Below the pieces are notes generated by a model, which made no database searches, was not told the DNA's origin, and was given only the letters and a program-made list of their open reading frames with translations. Shown here piece after piece: positions 23,288 to 38,689 of a stretch of 64,000 nt of DNA. The position numbers and the translations under genes are program-made. The stretch comes from Paratrimastix pyriformis (taxonomy: Eukaryota; Preaxostyla; Paratrimastigidae): NCBI GenBank assembly GCA_027972325.1, contig JAPMOS010000007.1:744501-808500 (forward strand), given 5' to 3'. How positions within the stretch are numbered: position 1 is the first letter of the stretch; each line of letters starts with the position of its first letter.

Positions 23288-24291
23288 ATGAAGTTTAACT
23301 TCTGTGGACGTCTCGATTGCCCTGATTGGGTGCTTTCAGAGATTGCTATTGTTTCCAGAATTGTCCGCTCTTCCCATGCACCGGACCTGGTTCCGATTTC
23401 CTTTTTTAGTCCAGTATTCGTATCAAATTGATATGCGCTCAGGTGGTGAAGCACATTATTGATGGCTTTGTTGATGTCAGTTTTCCTCATTTTCTTCGTT
23501 GAGAACATTTCCCTCGGTGTAGTTCGCGAAAGTTGAAAAGCTCACCTCGGCACAGGGCCTCTCAAAATCGGACATGCACGCCGCCATGGCAGTGCTCCGT
23601 TTCATTCTCGTCTGTTCGGCCTTCTTTCCTTTCTCTTAACGCCCGCTGCTTAGGCCAACGCCGCCCGGTACGAGACACCTGAAAGCACCCTGATCGATGA
23701 GCTCCAACAGATCGGTCTTCCCCGGGGTTCGTGCCGCCCTCCTTACGCCTGATCTTCATCACCCCAATTTGCAGAGCACTGCGACCAAATCCACCAGCAG
23801 TATGTCGCTTCGAAGGAGACCATGATTGCATCCCTGAAGGCGCGGACCCTTGCACGTCTGCCGAACGTCCCCCCATCCCATTCTCAACCCCTTTTTTTTG
23901 TTGTCAGTGCCTCATCTCGAGGATGTTCAGTGGCGCGTTGACTACATCGCCTGCTCGAGCGTGACTCCCCCCGACGTCTGCACTTCAACTGCCGCACTTA
24001 TTCGCGCTCACACTTCGCACGAACACAGACTCCAACGGGCGCAGTGGGGGAGGCCTCCGTGCAGCTCAAGCTCCGTGCCACCCAGCCCACCCCGCCTGGG
24101 GCGAGCGCCACCTCCCGTCAGTGCCTCGTCGAGCTGACTGCAGCCCAGTTGCACACCCTCCTCACCGGTCGGTACCATTCGCCCCTTAAGTCTCATCTGG
24201 TCTCCCCCCCACAGAACTCAGGACCGCGCGGGGTGCAATGGAGCAGATTCGGCCTCCGGCCGACCCTGAGGCTCCTGCACCCTCCCAATAA
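23288..24291 (+). CDS. COMMD4: COMM domain-containing protein 4
   Basis: A subunit of the Commander/CCC complex that recycles membrane proteins from endosomes with retromer-like coats. ATG 23288 opens [19 protein letters not shown], nearly the same as the animal COMMD4 N-terminus. Seven introns can be placed with in-phase GT-AG joins, giving [19 protein letters not shown], then [49 protein letters not shown], and the COMM domain start [15 protein letters not shown], followed by [14 protein letters not shown] and [19 protein letters not shown]. The stop is TAA 24289-24291. The length (about 200 residues) matches the family. Introns are mostly 40-110 bases. Confidence 0.92.
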
Positions 24292-24459
24292 CATGGTGTT
24301 GGCAGTACGATTTCTGTATTGATTGTGATTGGTGTTTTCGGCAATGAACGAGGCCGATCGTGAGCAAGCAGGGGGTTGATTTGTGCCCTGCCTTCTTTTC
24401 CGGATGGAGCGGGTGTCACCGGTGCGGCATTCGCTAACTCACCGATCGGAATTAATTTG

Positions 24460-25593
24460 ATGTCTCTGGTTGTTGCCATTACGGGAGGCTGTGGATTTCT
24501 CGGACAGCATCTGGCCAATCACATTGCAATGCATTGGCCAGAGGTTAAGCAAATTCGTCTTCTCGATCTCGTTCCCCCTCGCCCTGGGGTCGTTCCCAGT
24601 TCCCCTAAGTTCGAATTTATTCGGACCTCACTGACTGATTTGGCTTCTTTGGAGGAAGCCCTCCGTGGGGTCAATGTTTGCTACCATCTGGCCGCCAAGG
24701 TCGATTGGGGCCAGGCATCGATGAAGACTCTCTGGGACATCAACGTACGTGGCACCCAAAACGTCGTCAATATGTGCACTAAGACAGGTGTTCGCGCTCT
24801 CGTTTCGACCGGTTCTATCGAGGCTGTTTTGGATCACCGTCAGTTCCATTTATTTTTGAAAATAAAAAAATCAATGCTCTCATTTTCCCCCAGGCCGTTC
24901 GGGGCTCGATCTCGCTGAGACGACTCCTCATTCACTGTCTGTTTTTTTCGCCACTTTTGTCGGGTCATTCCTCCTGATCGATCACCCCAGGGGTAAAACC
25001 AACACGACTTACGGCCGGTCCAAGGCCCACGCCGAGATGATTGTGCTCCGGAGTAACGCTCGTCTGTGCCTTTTTGTTGTCGGAAAAAACCAAAAAAACA
25101 AAAAAAACACTAAAATGGCGTTCCATAGCCGGCATTCTGAACACCGCCGTCATTCGCCCCCTGGGTCTGTCCCCGGCCCCCCCGCCGATATTGTTCTCAC
25201 CGCCTTGATAGCCATGTACGGGCCTGGCGACCCATGGCAGTGTCCTTCCTTCATCCGCTCCGCCAAGTCTGTTGTCCTACCCCCGGGGTGTGTCTCCCGT
25301 GTGGTGAATGATGGTTTCATGGTCATGATCACCCTGCGGGGGGGTCTGCTGCTGCAGGCTTATGATCGTCCGGATCGGCGACGGCAAGGCCGTCTTCCAT
25401 TCGCTGTACGTGGAGAACGGGGCCCACGGGCTGCTCCTCCTGGGGCAGCGCGTCTGGGCCGAGGCCAACGGCCAGAAATTCAGTCCGTTCCCGGGGGGGT
25501 GATGGGCGCGCTGGGTAATGGTGACCTTGCACAATGTGGATGTTGCTGATTACGATTGAATCGTGGTGATCGTGGCGGGAGTGGTGTTGATGT

Positions 25594-25667
<74 letters not shown>

Positions 25668-26566
25668 TTGATGATGATGGATGATGGATGATGGATGATG
25701 ATGATGATGATGATGATGATGTTGATCATGCGATGGGACAATTGTGTGGCGTTGCATCGTTGACTTCGTTGTGGGGGCACAAGGGTATACCCCCCCTCAC
25801 CTCCGTCGCTCCCCCCCTCATCCCTCCCTCCCTCCCTTCCCTCCATCCCTCCCTCCATCCCTCCTCCTCCTCCTCCCTCCCCATGCCCACCCCCAGGCGA
25901 GCCCGCCTCGGGGCAGCTGTTCAACGTGACGGACGAGCCGGCCAACAACCTCTTCGACCGGTACTTCCCCATCATGGAGGGCGTCTGCAACGACATCGAC
26001 CAGACCATCCCCGCCTGGGACACGGCCCCCCTGTGTCTGGGCATGCGGATGGCGGAGATGCCCCCAGTCCCGGCCCTGAGCCTGCCCGCCCCGACCCCTG
26101 GTCCGGTTCCCGCCCGCCCGTCACCATCACCCCCCTCGCATGCCCTCATGTCTTACATGCCCAGACCCCACAATGTCTCAACATGCCCCATCATGCCTCA
26201 CTTACCCCCGCCATGTCTCCCATTCTATGTCACATAACCCACAATGTCTCACATGCCCCTGTCCGCCCCCCCCCCCCCTACAGGCAAATGGCGGTTCAAG
26301 GTGCCCACCCGGCGGATCCCCTTCGCGCTGGCCTACCTGGGGGCCATCCTGGTGGAGCTGGTCTTCTGGGCCCTGGGGTTCTGTCCGCCCCTCCGCCGGC
26401 GGATCTTCCCCCACGGGGCTCCGCCCATGAACCGGGTCTCGACCACCCTGATCGTCACCCCGATCTCGGTCCGCCCCCCCCCCCCCCCCCCTGTTGTTGT
26501 TGTTATTGTTGTTGTTACTGCTGCTGCCGGTGCCTCTCCTCGTCAATTCCAACCCACCAAACAAAT

Positions 26567-26616
<50 letters not shown>

Positions 26617-27073
26617 ACCCCGTCCCCCCCGGCAGGTGAACGGCGACAAGATCCGACGGGTGCTGGGCTACGCGCCCGTGGTGACCCAGGCCGAGGCCTA
26701 CCGGCGGACCATCGGCTGGTTCCGCCAGCTGGCCAAGGCCAAGCTGCCCCTGACGGGTGGCCTGCCCCCAGGTCGAGCAGTGCCGGGCCTGCTCGCCCGC
26801 CAGAGCCCCGCCCCGCCGCCGGTCCGGTGGCCATCAAGGCCGACTAGACCCCCGCCCTCCCCCCCCCCCCCCCCTCCCCCCCCTCGCCCGCCCGCCCCTC
26901 TCGCCAGAAGGAGTGTCAGTGACTGTCAAGGCCGACTCGACCCGGTCGCCCGCCCGACCCGACGCCGACGCCGACGTTATGAGGATCATCGGTTGGCCCG
27001 GGAAACCGAGAATATCGCCCCGTGGTGGTGGGGAAATATTGCCTCCATCCCCTCCCTCGGTGCTGTTGTTTGA
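24460..27073 (+). CDS. 3-beta-hydroxysteroid dehydrogenase-type NAD(P) reductase (extended SDR, possibly sterol C-4 decarboxylase-like)
   Basis: ATG 24460 begins MSLVVAITGGCGFLGQHLAN, with the TGGxGFLG dinucleotide-binding loop. Later pieces fit the 3-beta-HSD/ERG26 family: VNVCYHLAAKVDWG, INVRGTQNVVNMC, VRALVSTGSIEAV, the catalytic TYGRSKAHAE (Tyr and Lys of YxxxK), TALIAMYGPGDP, VYGxG-type segments, SLYVENGAHGLLL, FNVTDEPANNLF, and a hydrophobic stretch FALAYLGAILVELVFWALGF that may anchor it in the ER membrane. The final conserved piece is VNGDKIRRVLGYAPVVTQAE with IGWFRQL. At least eight introns, including a long (GAT)n intron (25580-25725) and a (CA)n intron (26570-26614). The C-terminus is uncertain: stop near 26847 or 27073 depending on splicing after KAKLPLTG. 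Substrate is inferred only at family level. Confidence 0.75.
25580..25725 (+). repeat. (GAT)n microsatellite in an intron of the SDR gene
   Basis: About 45 near-perfect GAT/ATG trinucleotides. It creates long false open frames of poly-Asp, poly-Met, poly-His or poly-Ile on both strands. Confidence 0.9.
26568..26614 (+). repeat. (CA)n microsatellite in the polypyrimidine region of an SDR intron
   Basis: About 23 CA dinucleotides just upstream of a CCCCCGGCAG acceptor at about 26636. C-run and CA-run together replace a normal U-rich tract. Confidence 0.85.
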
Positions 27074-27473
27074 TGTTGTTTGTTGTTGTTTGATGTTTTC
27101 CCCGCTCTTTCTGGGCCCTGTACCTCCATCCCCCCCCCCCCCTTGCGGTCTATATCCCCTCCCTCCCGATTCCCGTGCTCCTGTGAGGAGTCAAACCCGG
27201 CGGTGGTGGATGGAGTGATCGGCCCCCTCCGGTGGGTCATGTCGTTCATACGATTACGGTGGCTTGGGGGTTTTGCGAGGTGGACCGGTGTCGAAAGGAT
27301 GGTTTGCACCTCCTGTCTGCCTCGGTCCGGGGTTCGGGGTGCGGGGTTCGTGATGGTTGGGGGCGGCCGGTGGGCAGATCCGGGCCAGCTGGATCAGCCA
27401 AAGACGTTCCGTTATGGGGGACATGCTTGGGATGTAGCAGCAATCCGCTTGGGTTCCTCTTGGGGCTGGGGCT

Positions 27474-27510
<37 letters not shown>
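27474..27510. repeat. 37-base poly-G run
   Basis: Uninterrupted G run on the plus strand, the longest homopolymer noticed in the window. Length in an assembly is unreliable for such runs. Confidence 0.9.
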
Positions 27511-27511
<1 letters not shown>

Positions 27512-28003
27512 GAAGCCTGGCCCCACAATGGTCCGATGCAGCGGGTGAGGGATGGATGGATGGAACCAGATGCGGGTGCCGGGATCCGCTCCGGCCCGAT
27601 GCGGCGGCGGGGTTGGTTGGGAACACAGATGCGGTCTGCCCGGGATCCCCCCCTTCCCCCCCCCGGCCACCGACGCAGCGCCAGCGGGGCTGGAAAAGAC
27701 GAGCATGAGATTTGCGCAATCGTACAACCAAGTGGCAAAGAAGAGAGTCCATACATACAGGTACACGATGATGGTGGGTGATTCGGGGCCGGAGGAAGGG
27801 CCGCCATCATCATCATGGCCGAGGCGCCTCCTGGGCCGGCCGAGGGGCGGATGGCGACTCGGGCCGCGGGGGCGGACCCGCTGCCGCGCCCGCCGCAGCC
27901 ACAGGGGCATCGCACCCTGCGAGTGCCCCGCCTGCCGCTGCCTCGCCTGCCGCTGCCCCGCCGCCAGCCGCCCCACCCTCGACGCCAGCACCGCCAGCAA
28001 CAC

Positions 28004-28140
<137 letters not shown>

Positions 28141-28368
28141 CCACAACGATCTCGTCTTCTTCCTCGCTGCCGCCACCTCCGCCGCCGCCGCCCCACATCG
28201 GCTTGGCCGGCATGGGGCGTGGTGCCCGGGCGCCCGCCACCCACGGCCACCCGGGCGCGCCTGCCCGCAGTTCGAGGCTGGGGCGGAGGTCGATCCCCGT
28301 GGGGCCGACATGGTCCGGGTCCATGGCGGAGGCCGGGGCCATCAGGCTCCGGGGCGGGGCGACCGGGG

Positions 28369-33510
<5,142 letters not shown>

Positions 33511-33515
33511 GGCTG

Positions 33516-35837
33516 ATGGAGGGAGATCCTGCGAATGTGAGTGAGGAGGTAAAAAATCAGTATGCAAGCGATCTGTCGCTCCTGACCTCCTCGTCCACTT
33601 TGTTGCACTTTCTTCGTGGCATTTCTTTGAAAAACAGGGTCGAGATCGCAAACAGGGGGGCGACAACGCCAATCGAGCAGGCAAACCATATCCGGCCGTC
33701 CCTGATGGCATTTCGGCTGGGATACGCATGCCTGAACACGGTACTGCGAGCAAAAGGTATTTTCAATTCGCGAACAATGACACAAAAAGCGTACAAAGAG
33801 AAGGCCTCAACCGCCCCATCATCCCGGCATTTCACTCTAAAATCTGGCAAATTGGTTACTACCGACGAGTTGGACAGAGATACAGCTGCTCCTGCTTACG
33901 AACTTCCCAATTTAGGCCAGGAGATCCTCCTCCAACGATCCGAGCAAAACATTCTCGATCTCCTCCCGATTCTGCAGTGGAATGAGGCAAACGGCATCCG
34001 CCTCTTCCGCATCTCGAGCGATCTGTTCCCACACTGTGACAATCGCGTCTTGAAAAAACCAGTCGTGAAAGCCGCCAAGAAAAAGGTTCCTTCCAGTCGC
34101 CGCAAACGCACGAAGAAGAAGGATGACGAGGACGAGGAGGAGGACGACGGGGGCGTGGAATCATCCGAGGGTGATGCCGACGACGCCATTGAGGAAGTTC
34201 CCATCAGCGAAGACATGAAGCAGGCCATTCTGAGCGGTCTGCTCGTCGTCGCCCCACTCGGCACGGGCGCTCATCTCTGTTGGCAGAGCCGTTTCTATAT
34301 CCACTCTTGTGGGCCGGCGAGGGCCTCGCTGAGTGCGGTCAATTCGCAAGAACCTGGGGTCACCGACTCACGATGCACCCGAGCCAGTTCAACCAGGTCG
34401 CGCCGCCCCTCTGTGGTTGAGGGCTGACTGACCTGACTTCGACCTCCCGCCCGTACCTTGCCCTGGGGGCACTTAGATCGGCACCCCGACCCCCGAAGTG
34501 CTCGCATCGACGTCTCTCTGCCTTCGGATGCACGCTGCAGTCTTGGACATGCTCGACGTCCGCGCCTGCCACACCCCTCCATTTTATGGCCAATACACGG
34601 CCTTCTCCACCTGCCGCCTTCTGCCGCCGCTACACGGACTCCAACGCAGACCGCGCACACACCCTCACCTGCCGCCCGCACGCTAGACTCCGGACGCTGT
34701 TCTCGTGGTGCACGGCGGCGGGACGTACGGGGACAAGGCCGCGGCCCTGCGCCGCTGGGAGCGACAGTTCGCCCTGCTGCCGGCGGCCGTCCGGAGGCGG
34801 ATCGTGCTGGAGAACGACGAGAAGTGCTTCTCGGTGGCCGACCTGCTGCCCCTGTGCCAGCGGCTCGAGGTGCCCCTCGTGTACGACACCCTCCATGGTC
34901 CCGTAGCACCGCCCGCGCGGGGACCCGCACCCATTTCATCACCTTCCGTGTGCAGGTGCATGCAAAGGCCCGAACCACCTGGGTGAGACGCGCCGTCGCT
35001 TCTTGGACGAGCTATTGCCGGACATTCTCCGGACCTGGCGGGCCCGGGACATTGTGCCCAAGTTCCACGTCAGCGAGCAGCGGGCCGGGGCCCACACGGG
35101 GGCCCACTCGGATTTCGTCCAGTCTCTCCCCGATTTTTTCATGGTCCGCCACCACGACACGAAGGCAGCGCGTGCAGGATCCCTCACATCCTGTTGTTCC
35201 GCCATCCTCCTGCAGGGCATCACCGACCCAGTGGACGTGATGATCGAGGCCAAGGCCAAGGAGGCCGCCACCCTGCAGCTCATGGCCCTCCCCGACTTGG
35301 CCTCCCTCCGCTGGGGCGGCCAGGTTCCTCACCGCCCATGTGTGGTCACCGCCCAGCCCGTGGCATCAACAGCACCCACTGCCGCCACCGCTGCCCTACC
35401 TGGGGTTCCGTGGACCCCCGCCCGAGCGGCACCGCCCCCAGGGTTGTACCGGGAGATGCCCCCCCATTGGCTCGTCGTGCCCGATTGCCAGATGCCCCCG
35501 CCGCTCGACCCGGCCTTGGTCTGCAGGGATGGTACCGGGTACCGTTGTCAGGTCCAGCTCACCATTCACCTTGGCGTAGGTCGCCAAGCTGGTCGCCCCC
35601 AAGGCGGTGCGGGCCCGGGCCTCCAAGAAGGGCTCGGCGGCGGCTCGGGGCAAGGCAACAGGAAAGCCCGGCAAACGGACTGTGGTCATCCAAGATGACG
35701 ACAACTCGAGCGACGATGACCCTGAAAGCGGCGGCGATGATGCCTCGCCTCCCGTGGCGGAAGAGACCAAAAGGCCCCGGCGCCAACGGCGGATCCGGGT
35801 CTTGGACGACGACAACGACGCCGATGACGACGAGTGA
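33516..35837 (+). CDS. UVE1: UV-damage endonuclease UVE1/UVDE
   Basis: Nicks DNA 5' of UV photoproducts and other lesions, starting an alternative excision repair. The family is known mainly from fungi and bacteria. Diagnostic pieces in order: MAFRLGYACLNTVLRA, FNSRTMTQK, NILDLLPILQWNEANGIRLF then RISSDLFPHCDN, an acidic/basic insert (about 34060-34230: KKKDDEDEEEDDGG), GHRLTMHPSQFNQV, IGTPTPEVLASTSLCLRMHA, DAVLVVHGGGTYGDKAAAL then IVLENDEKCFSVADLLPLC, VPLVYDTLHG, ILRTWRARDIVPKFHVSE, GAHSDF and VDVMIEAKAKEAA. Conserved His and Glu/Asp metal ligands (MHP, VVHGGG, LENDEK, HVSEQ, HSD) are visible. Start is ATG 33516 or the in-frame ATG just before AFRLGY near 33703. The C-terminus has a basic segment and an acidic end (IQDDDNSSDDD), possibly for nuclear targeting. 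TGA just before 35838. Several introns, borders approximate. Confidence 0.88.
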
Positions 35838-36098
35838 TTGAACTCTGGTGGTTTTGCGGGACCCTTCAGAGGAGTCCCTTTTTCTCCGAGCGATCGAGCG
35901 TCACTGATCATTTTCCTCCTGCGTGTTTTCTGCCTTTCTTGAATTGAGGCGTTTTGTTTTTTTTTTTGTTTGATGTGTTATGCCTGAATGAACATCGAGC
36001 GAAAAATCTGTCAGCCTCTCGCAACCCGGCAGCTGAGCTTCCTTCTCCCGACTGGGACTACCGGCTACCCCAAGTTATTATCGGTGCCGGCAAAGGGA
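35838..36098. other. Intergenic region between UVE1 and GOSR1
   Basis: About 260 bases, more AT-rich than the surroundings, with a T-run near 35957. Contains the UVE1 3' end and the GOSR1 promoter. An upstream in-frame ATG at 35988 would extend GOSR1 by 37 residues without similarity to the family. Confidence 0.4.
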
Positions 36099-37025
36099 AT
36101 GTATCCACAGAACAGCGTCTTTGATGAGCTCCACAGGCAAGCCAGGAGATTGGAGGAGACGATTGATACGAAGCTGATGAGTTTTTCCAAGCTTGGTACA
36201 TCATTTTTGGCGACCGAAGCTGCCCCCAGGGCACAAGCCGATCAAAAACAGAAGCAGGCAAATGACCATATATTTGTTGCTATGGGCACTGACATCGAAC
36301 AACTTTTGAGCAAGCTCACTCAGTTGAACTCGAAGATGGCCCAATTCCTCCAGGAGAACCCACAGGCACCACCAACCTTTGTTCATACAACCTCCCGACA
36401 TGAGGAAATCCTCAAAACACTAACACAGGACTACCAAAAAACGAAGGTCTTCACACCTCGCCTGGTTCCTCCTTTGTCTGATCTTTCTTGCTTTAGATCA
36501 ATAACGCCCACTGCCGAGACCATGCAGAGCTCCTCTCTGGGGTCACTCCTGGGTCCGAACAATCATTTTTCGTTCTCTTCGACAACATCCCTTCCCCAGA
36601 ACGGTCCTCTCCGCCACCGACCAGCTGCTGCGCGAGCGGAGCGCCATTCACAACTCGGACAAGTCGGCCGACGATTTGCTGGGGTCTGCTGGATCATGAC
36701 CACCTTCACGAACCAATCGCATCCGATTTTCACAGCCAAGCTGCGGATGTGACCTCCGTGCTGTCCGCCCAGCGAGGCGTCCTTTCCACCCTCCAGAACA
36801 AGGCCGCGCAGGCTGCGGGTCCGTGCTGACTGACCGAACAACCTTTCCGGGTTCACTTACCCCCCGCTCTCTTCTCTATCTCCTCCAGGAGCCTTCCCTG
36901 CCATCCACGGTATCATCGCCAAAATGCACGCCCGCAAGATGCGCGACAAGGTGATCATCGCCATTGTGGTCGCGCTCTGCGTCGCCTTCATCCTTTTCTA
37001 CGTCTTCCTCCGAAAGAGGAAGTGA
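36099..37025 (+). CDS. GOSR1: Golgi Qb-SNARE GOSR1/GOS28 (Gos1)
   Basis: A vesicle-fusion protein of ER-Golgi and intra-Golgi transport. MYPQNSVFDELHRQARRLEE then TIDTKLMSFSKLGTSF matches the animal and yeast N-terminal helix; GTDIEQLLSKLTQLNSKM and TSRHEEILKTLTQDYQKTK match the Habc region. After introns come HDHLHEPIASDF, VLSAQRGVLSTLQNKAAQA (SNARE heptads), FPAIHGIIAKMHARKMRDK and a C-terminal membrane anchor, VIIAIVVALCVAFILFYVF, ending in basic residues. TGA 37023-37025. The start at 36099 fits the known short N-terminus; ATG 35988 is the alternative. Introns lie near 36450-36500, 36690 and 36820-36890. It converges on SEC20, another Golgi/ER SNARE. Confidence 0.88.
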
Positions 37026-37314
37026 GCCCTCCCCCCATCCACACCTGCCCACGAGTGACTCTTTTTTTTTTTCTGCCTCTCCATATTCCCTGTTTAACGA
37101 TCCGCTTGGGCTTTCCACCTCCCTCTCCCGCTTCCTCTGTGAATGCTGCCCGCCCTTGCCCACCCACCCCCACCCACCTCCTGCCCACCGGGGCCAGACA
37201 CCCCGGTGGCGTGCGGCGATTGTATGCCGCGGGGTGGGTGGAGCAGGGACCATTTTTCCTCCTCCAGCAATTTTTTTGTGGTCATTCCGTCTTTCGCCTC
37301 TCTTCTTCGTCCGG

Positions 37315-38663
37315 TTACAGGTCGTCGCTCATGATGGAAGGCGCTGGAGGGCTGGACAGGGGCTCTGGAAGGATGGGTGTTGGTGGAGGAGGGGTGGTGT
37401 CCGGCGGGGGAGTGGTGGTGGCAGTTGGTGGTGGGGTGACGACGTTGGGAGGCGGACTCACCGCCGGTGGGGGTGCCGCCACCGGGGCGGCGGGCGTGGG
37501 AGAAGACGCCGCGAGCGGGGGTTGGGCGGCGGGGTTGGGCGGCGGGGTGGTGATGACGGGGAGAGGTGGGTTAAGCTGGGTAGAGGTGGGGGTGATGTCG
37601 GCGGGAATGTTGACGCCGCCACTGCCGCCGCCGGTGGTGGTGGTGGTGGTGATATTTGTGGTGTTCGACATGGTCACGTTCACCGCGAGCGAGGTGGCGT
37701 TCTTGGTGGCCGCCATCCAGCCCAGGCCCCACTTGCCCATGCCCCACGTGCTGCGGAGGCCCCAGCGGGCGACCCGGTACACGGTGCGGGTGGGCAGGCG
37801 CATGGCCAGGATCAGGATGCAAACGGAGGCGAAGAAGACAATGGCCGCTCCGAGCATCCAGGTCTCCTGCTTGTGGTGCCAATCGTAGGCCTTCAGGGCC
37901 TTTCGGGCGGCCGCCAGCCGGCCCCCGAACTCGGTGCTCACCTGGTGGGATTCCTTGATGCTGCGCGAAGTGGACGCTGTGGGGTGGGATGTGAGAGCCG
38001 ACCCAACCCCGGGGTGGTGGAGACGGACCGGCAAGGCCCTGGATGGCCGTGGAACGGTCCACCTCGCTTGCCAGAATGCTGTGGGTGCGCTGGAGGGCAC
38101 TGGTGATCTCCTGGGCGGTGGCCAGGGGGTCATATCTGCAAAATGGCGGGTGTATCACCCAAATTTAAAAAAAAAACAATACCCGAGACAGACTCGGAGC
38201 GCCGGCGCCGGAGAGCCTCCTCGCCCCCTCGGAGCAGATCCTCCCGGGCACTGGAGGCCCTTTGCTGGTTGGTCCGGTTTGCCGAGAAAACGGCTTGTCT
38301 GAAGAGGGTTTCAAGGCTGTTCAAAGATGAGTGTTGATAATTCGCAAGAAGAGAAACCAACAAACCTCTTCTTGTTGGCTTCGTGATGTCGTGCCAGCTT
38401 GATGCCATCTTGGGTATCCGACTCGAGGTCTTGTTCCCGAGCAAATTGGGAGAGCTCCTGTGGTGGTGAAGTGGTTGGAGCGTTCAGGCAAGAGTCATGA
38501 CCGGACAGACCCAGATGGCCCGGTCGAGAGTGGTGAACATCGTGCGGATTTCTGCGATTTTCTTCTCGAGATCACTGCCTACTTGGGAAGCCAGTGACTG
38601 GATTGCTGTGCGGATGGAGGCCTCGCGTGCTTCGACGGGCTCAAGCCGCTCTTTGAAAAGCAT
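37315..38663 (-). CDS. SEC20: ER SNARE SEC20/BNIP1 with a long Pro/Thr-rich luminal tail
   Basis: A Qb-SNARE for retrograde Golgi-to-ER fusion. ATG 38663 starts MLFKERLEPVEAREASIRTA, a coiled N-terminal region. After introns: SSLNSLETLFRQAVFSANRT, REDLLRGGEEALRRRRS (the family's turn before the SNARE helix), ATAQEITSALQRTHSILASE, STSRSIKESHQVSTEFGGRL, then the membrane anchor MLGAAIVFFASVCILILAM. In yeast and animals the protein ends shortly after this anchor. Here about 160 more residues follow, with NATSLAVNVTMSNTTNIT (several N-glycosylation sites, so luminal) and a long Pro/Thr/Ala-rich tail ending MSDDL before TAA 37315-37317. No HDEL-type end. Introns near 37980-38030, 38135-38170 and 38320-38480. 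Confidence 0.75.
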
Positions 38664-38689
38664 CACACGATCGAGCCTGTTTGACCCTG

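Noticed and set aside
25550-25760. Poly-His/Asp/Ile open frames
   Set aside because: They come from a (GAT)n microsatellite; all frames are open and no conserved sequence adjoins. The same holds at 2697-2930, 28750-28995 and 30100-30410.
33550-33785. Extra minus-strand first exon of the F-box/LRR gene overlapping UVE1
   Set aside because: An open frame exists but has no domain similarity, and the plus strand here holds the UVE1 N-terminus.
35988-36098. Upstream ATG extending GOSR1
   Set aside because: The extra 37 residues do not resemble the family, while ATG 36099 gives the normal N-terminus.
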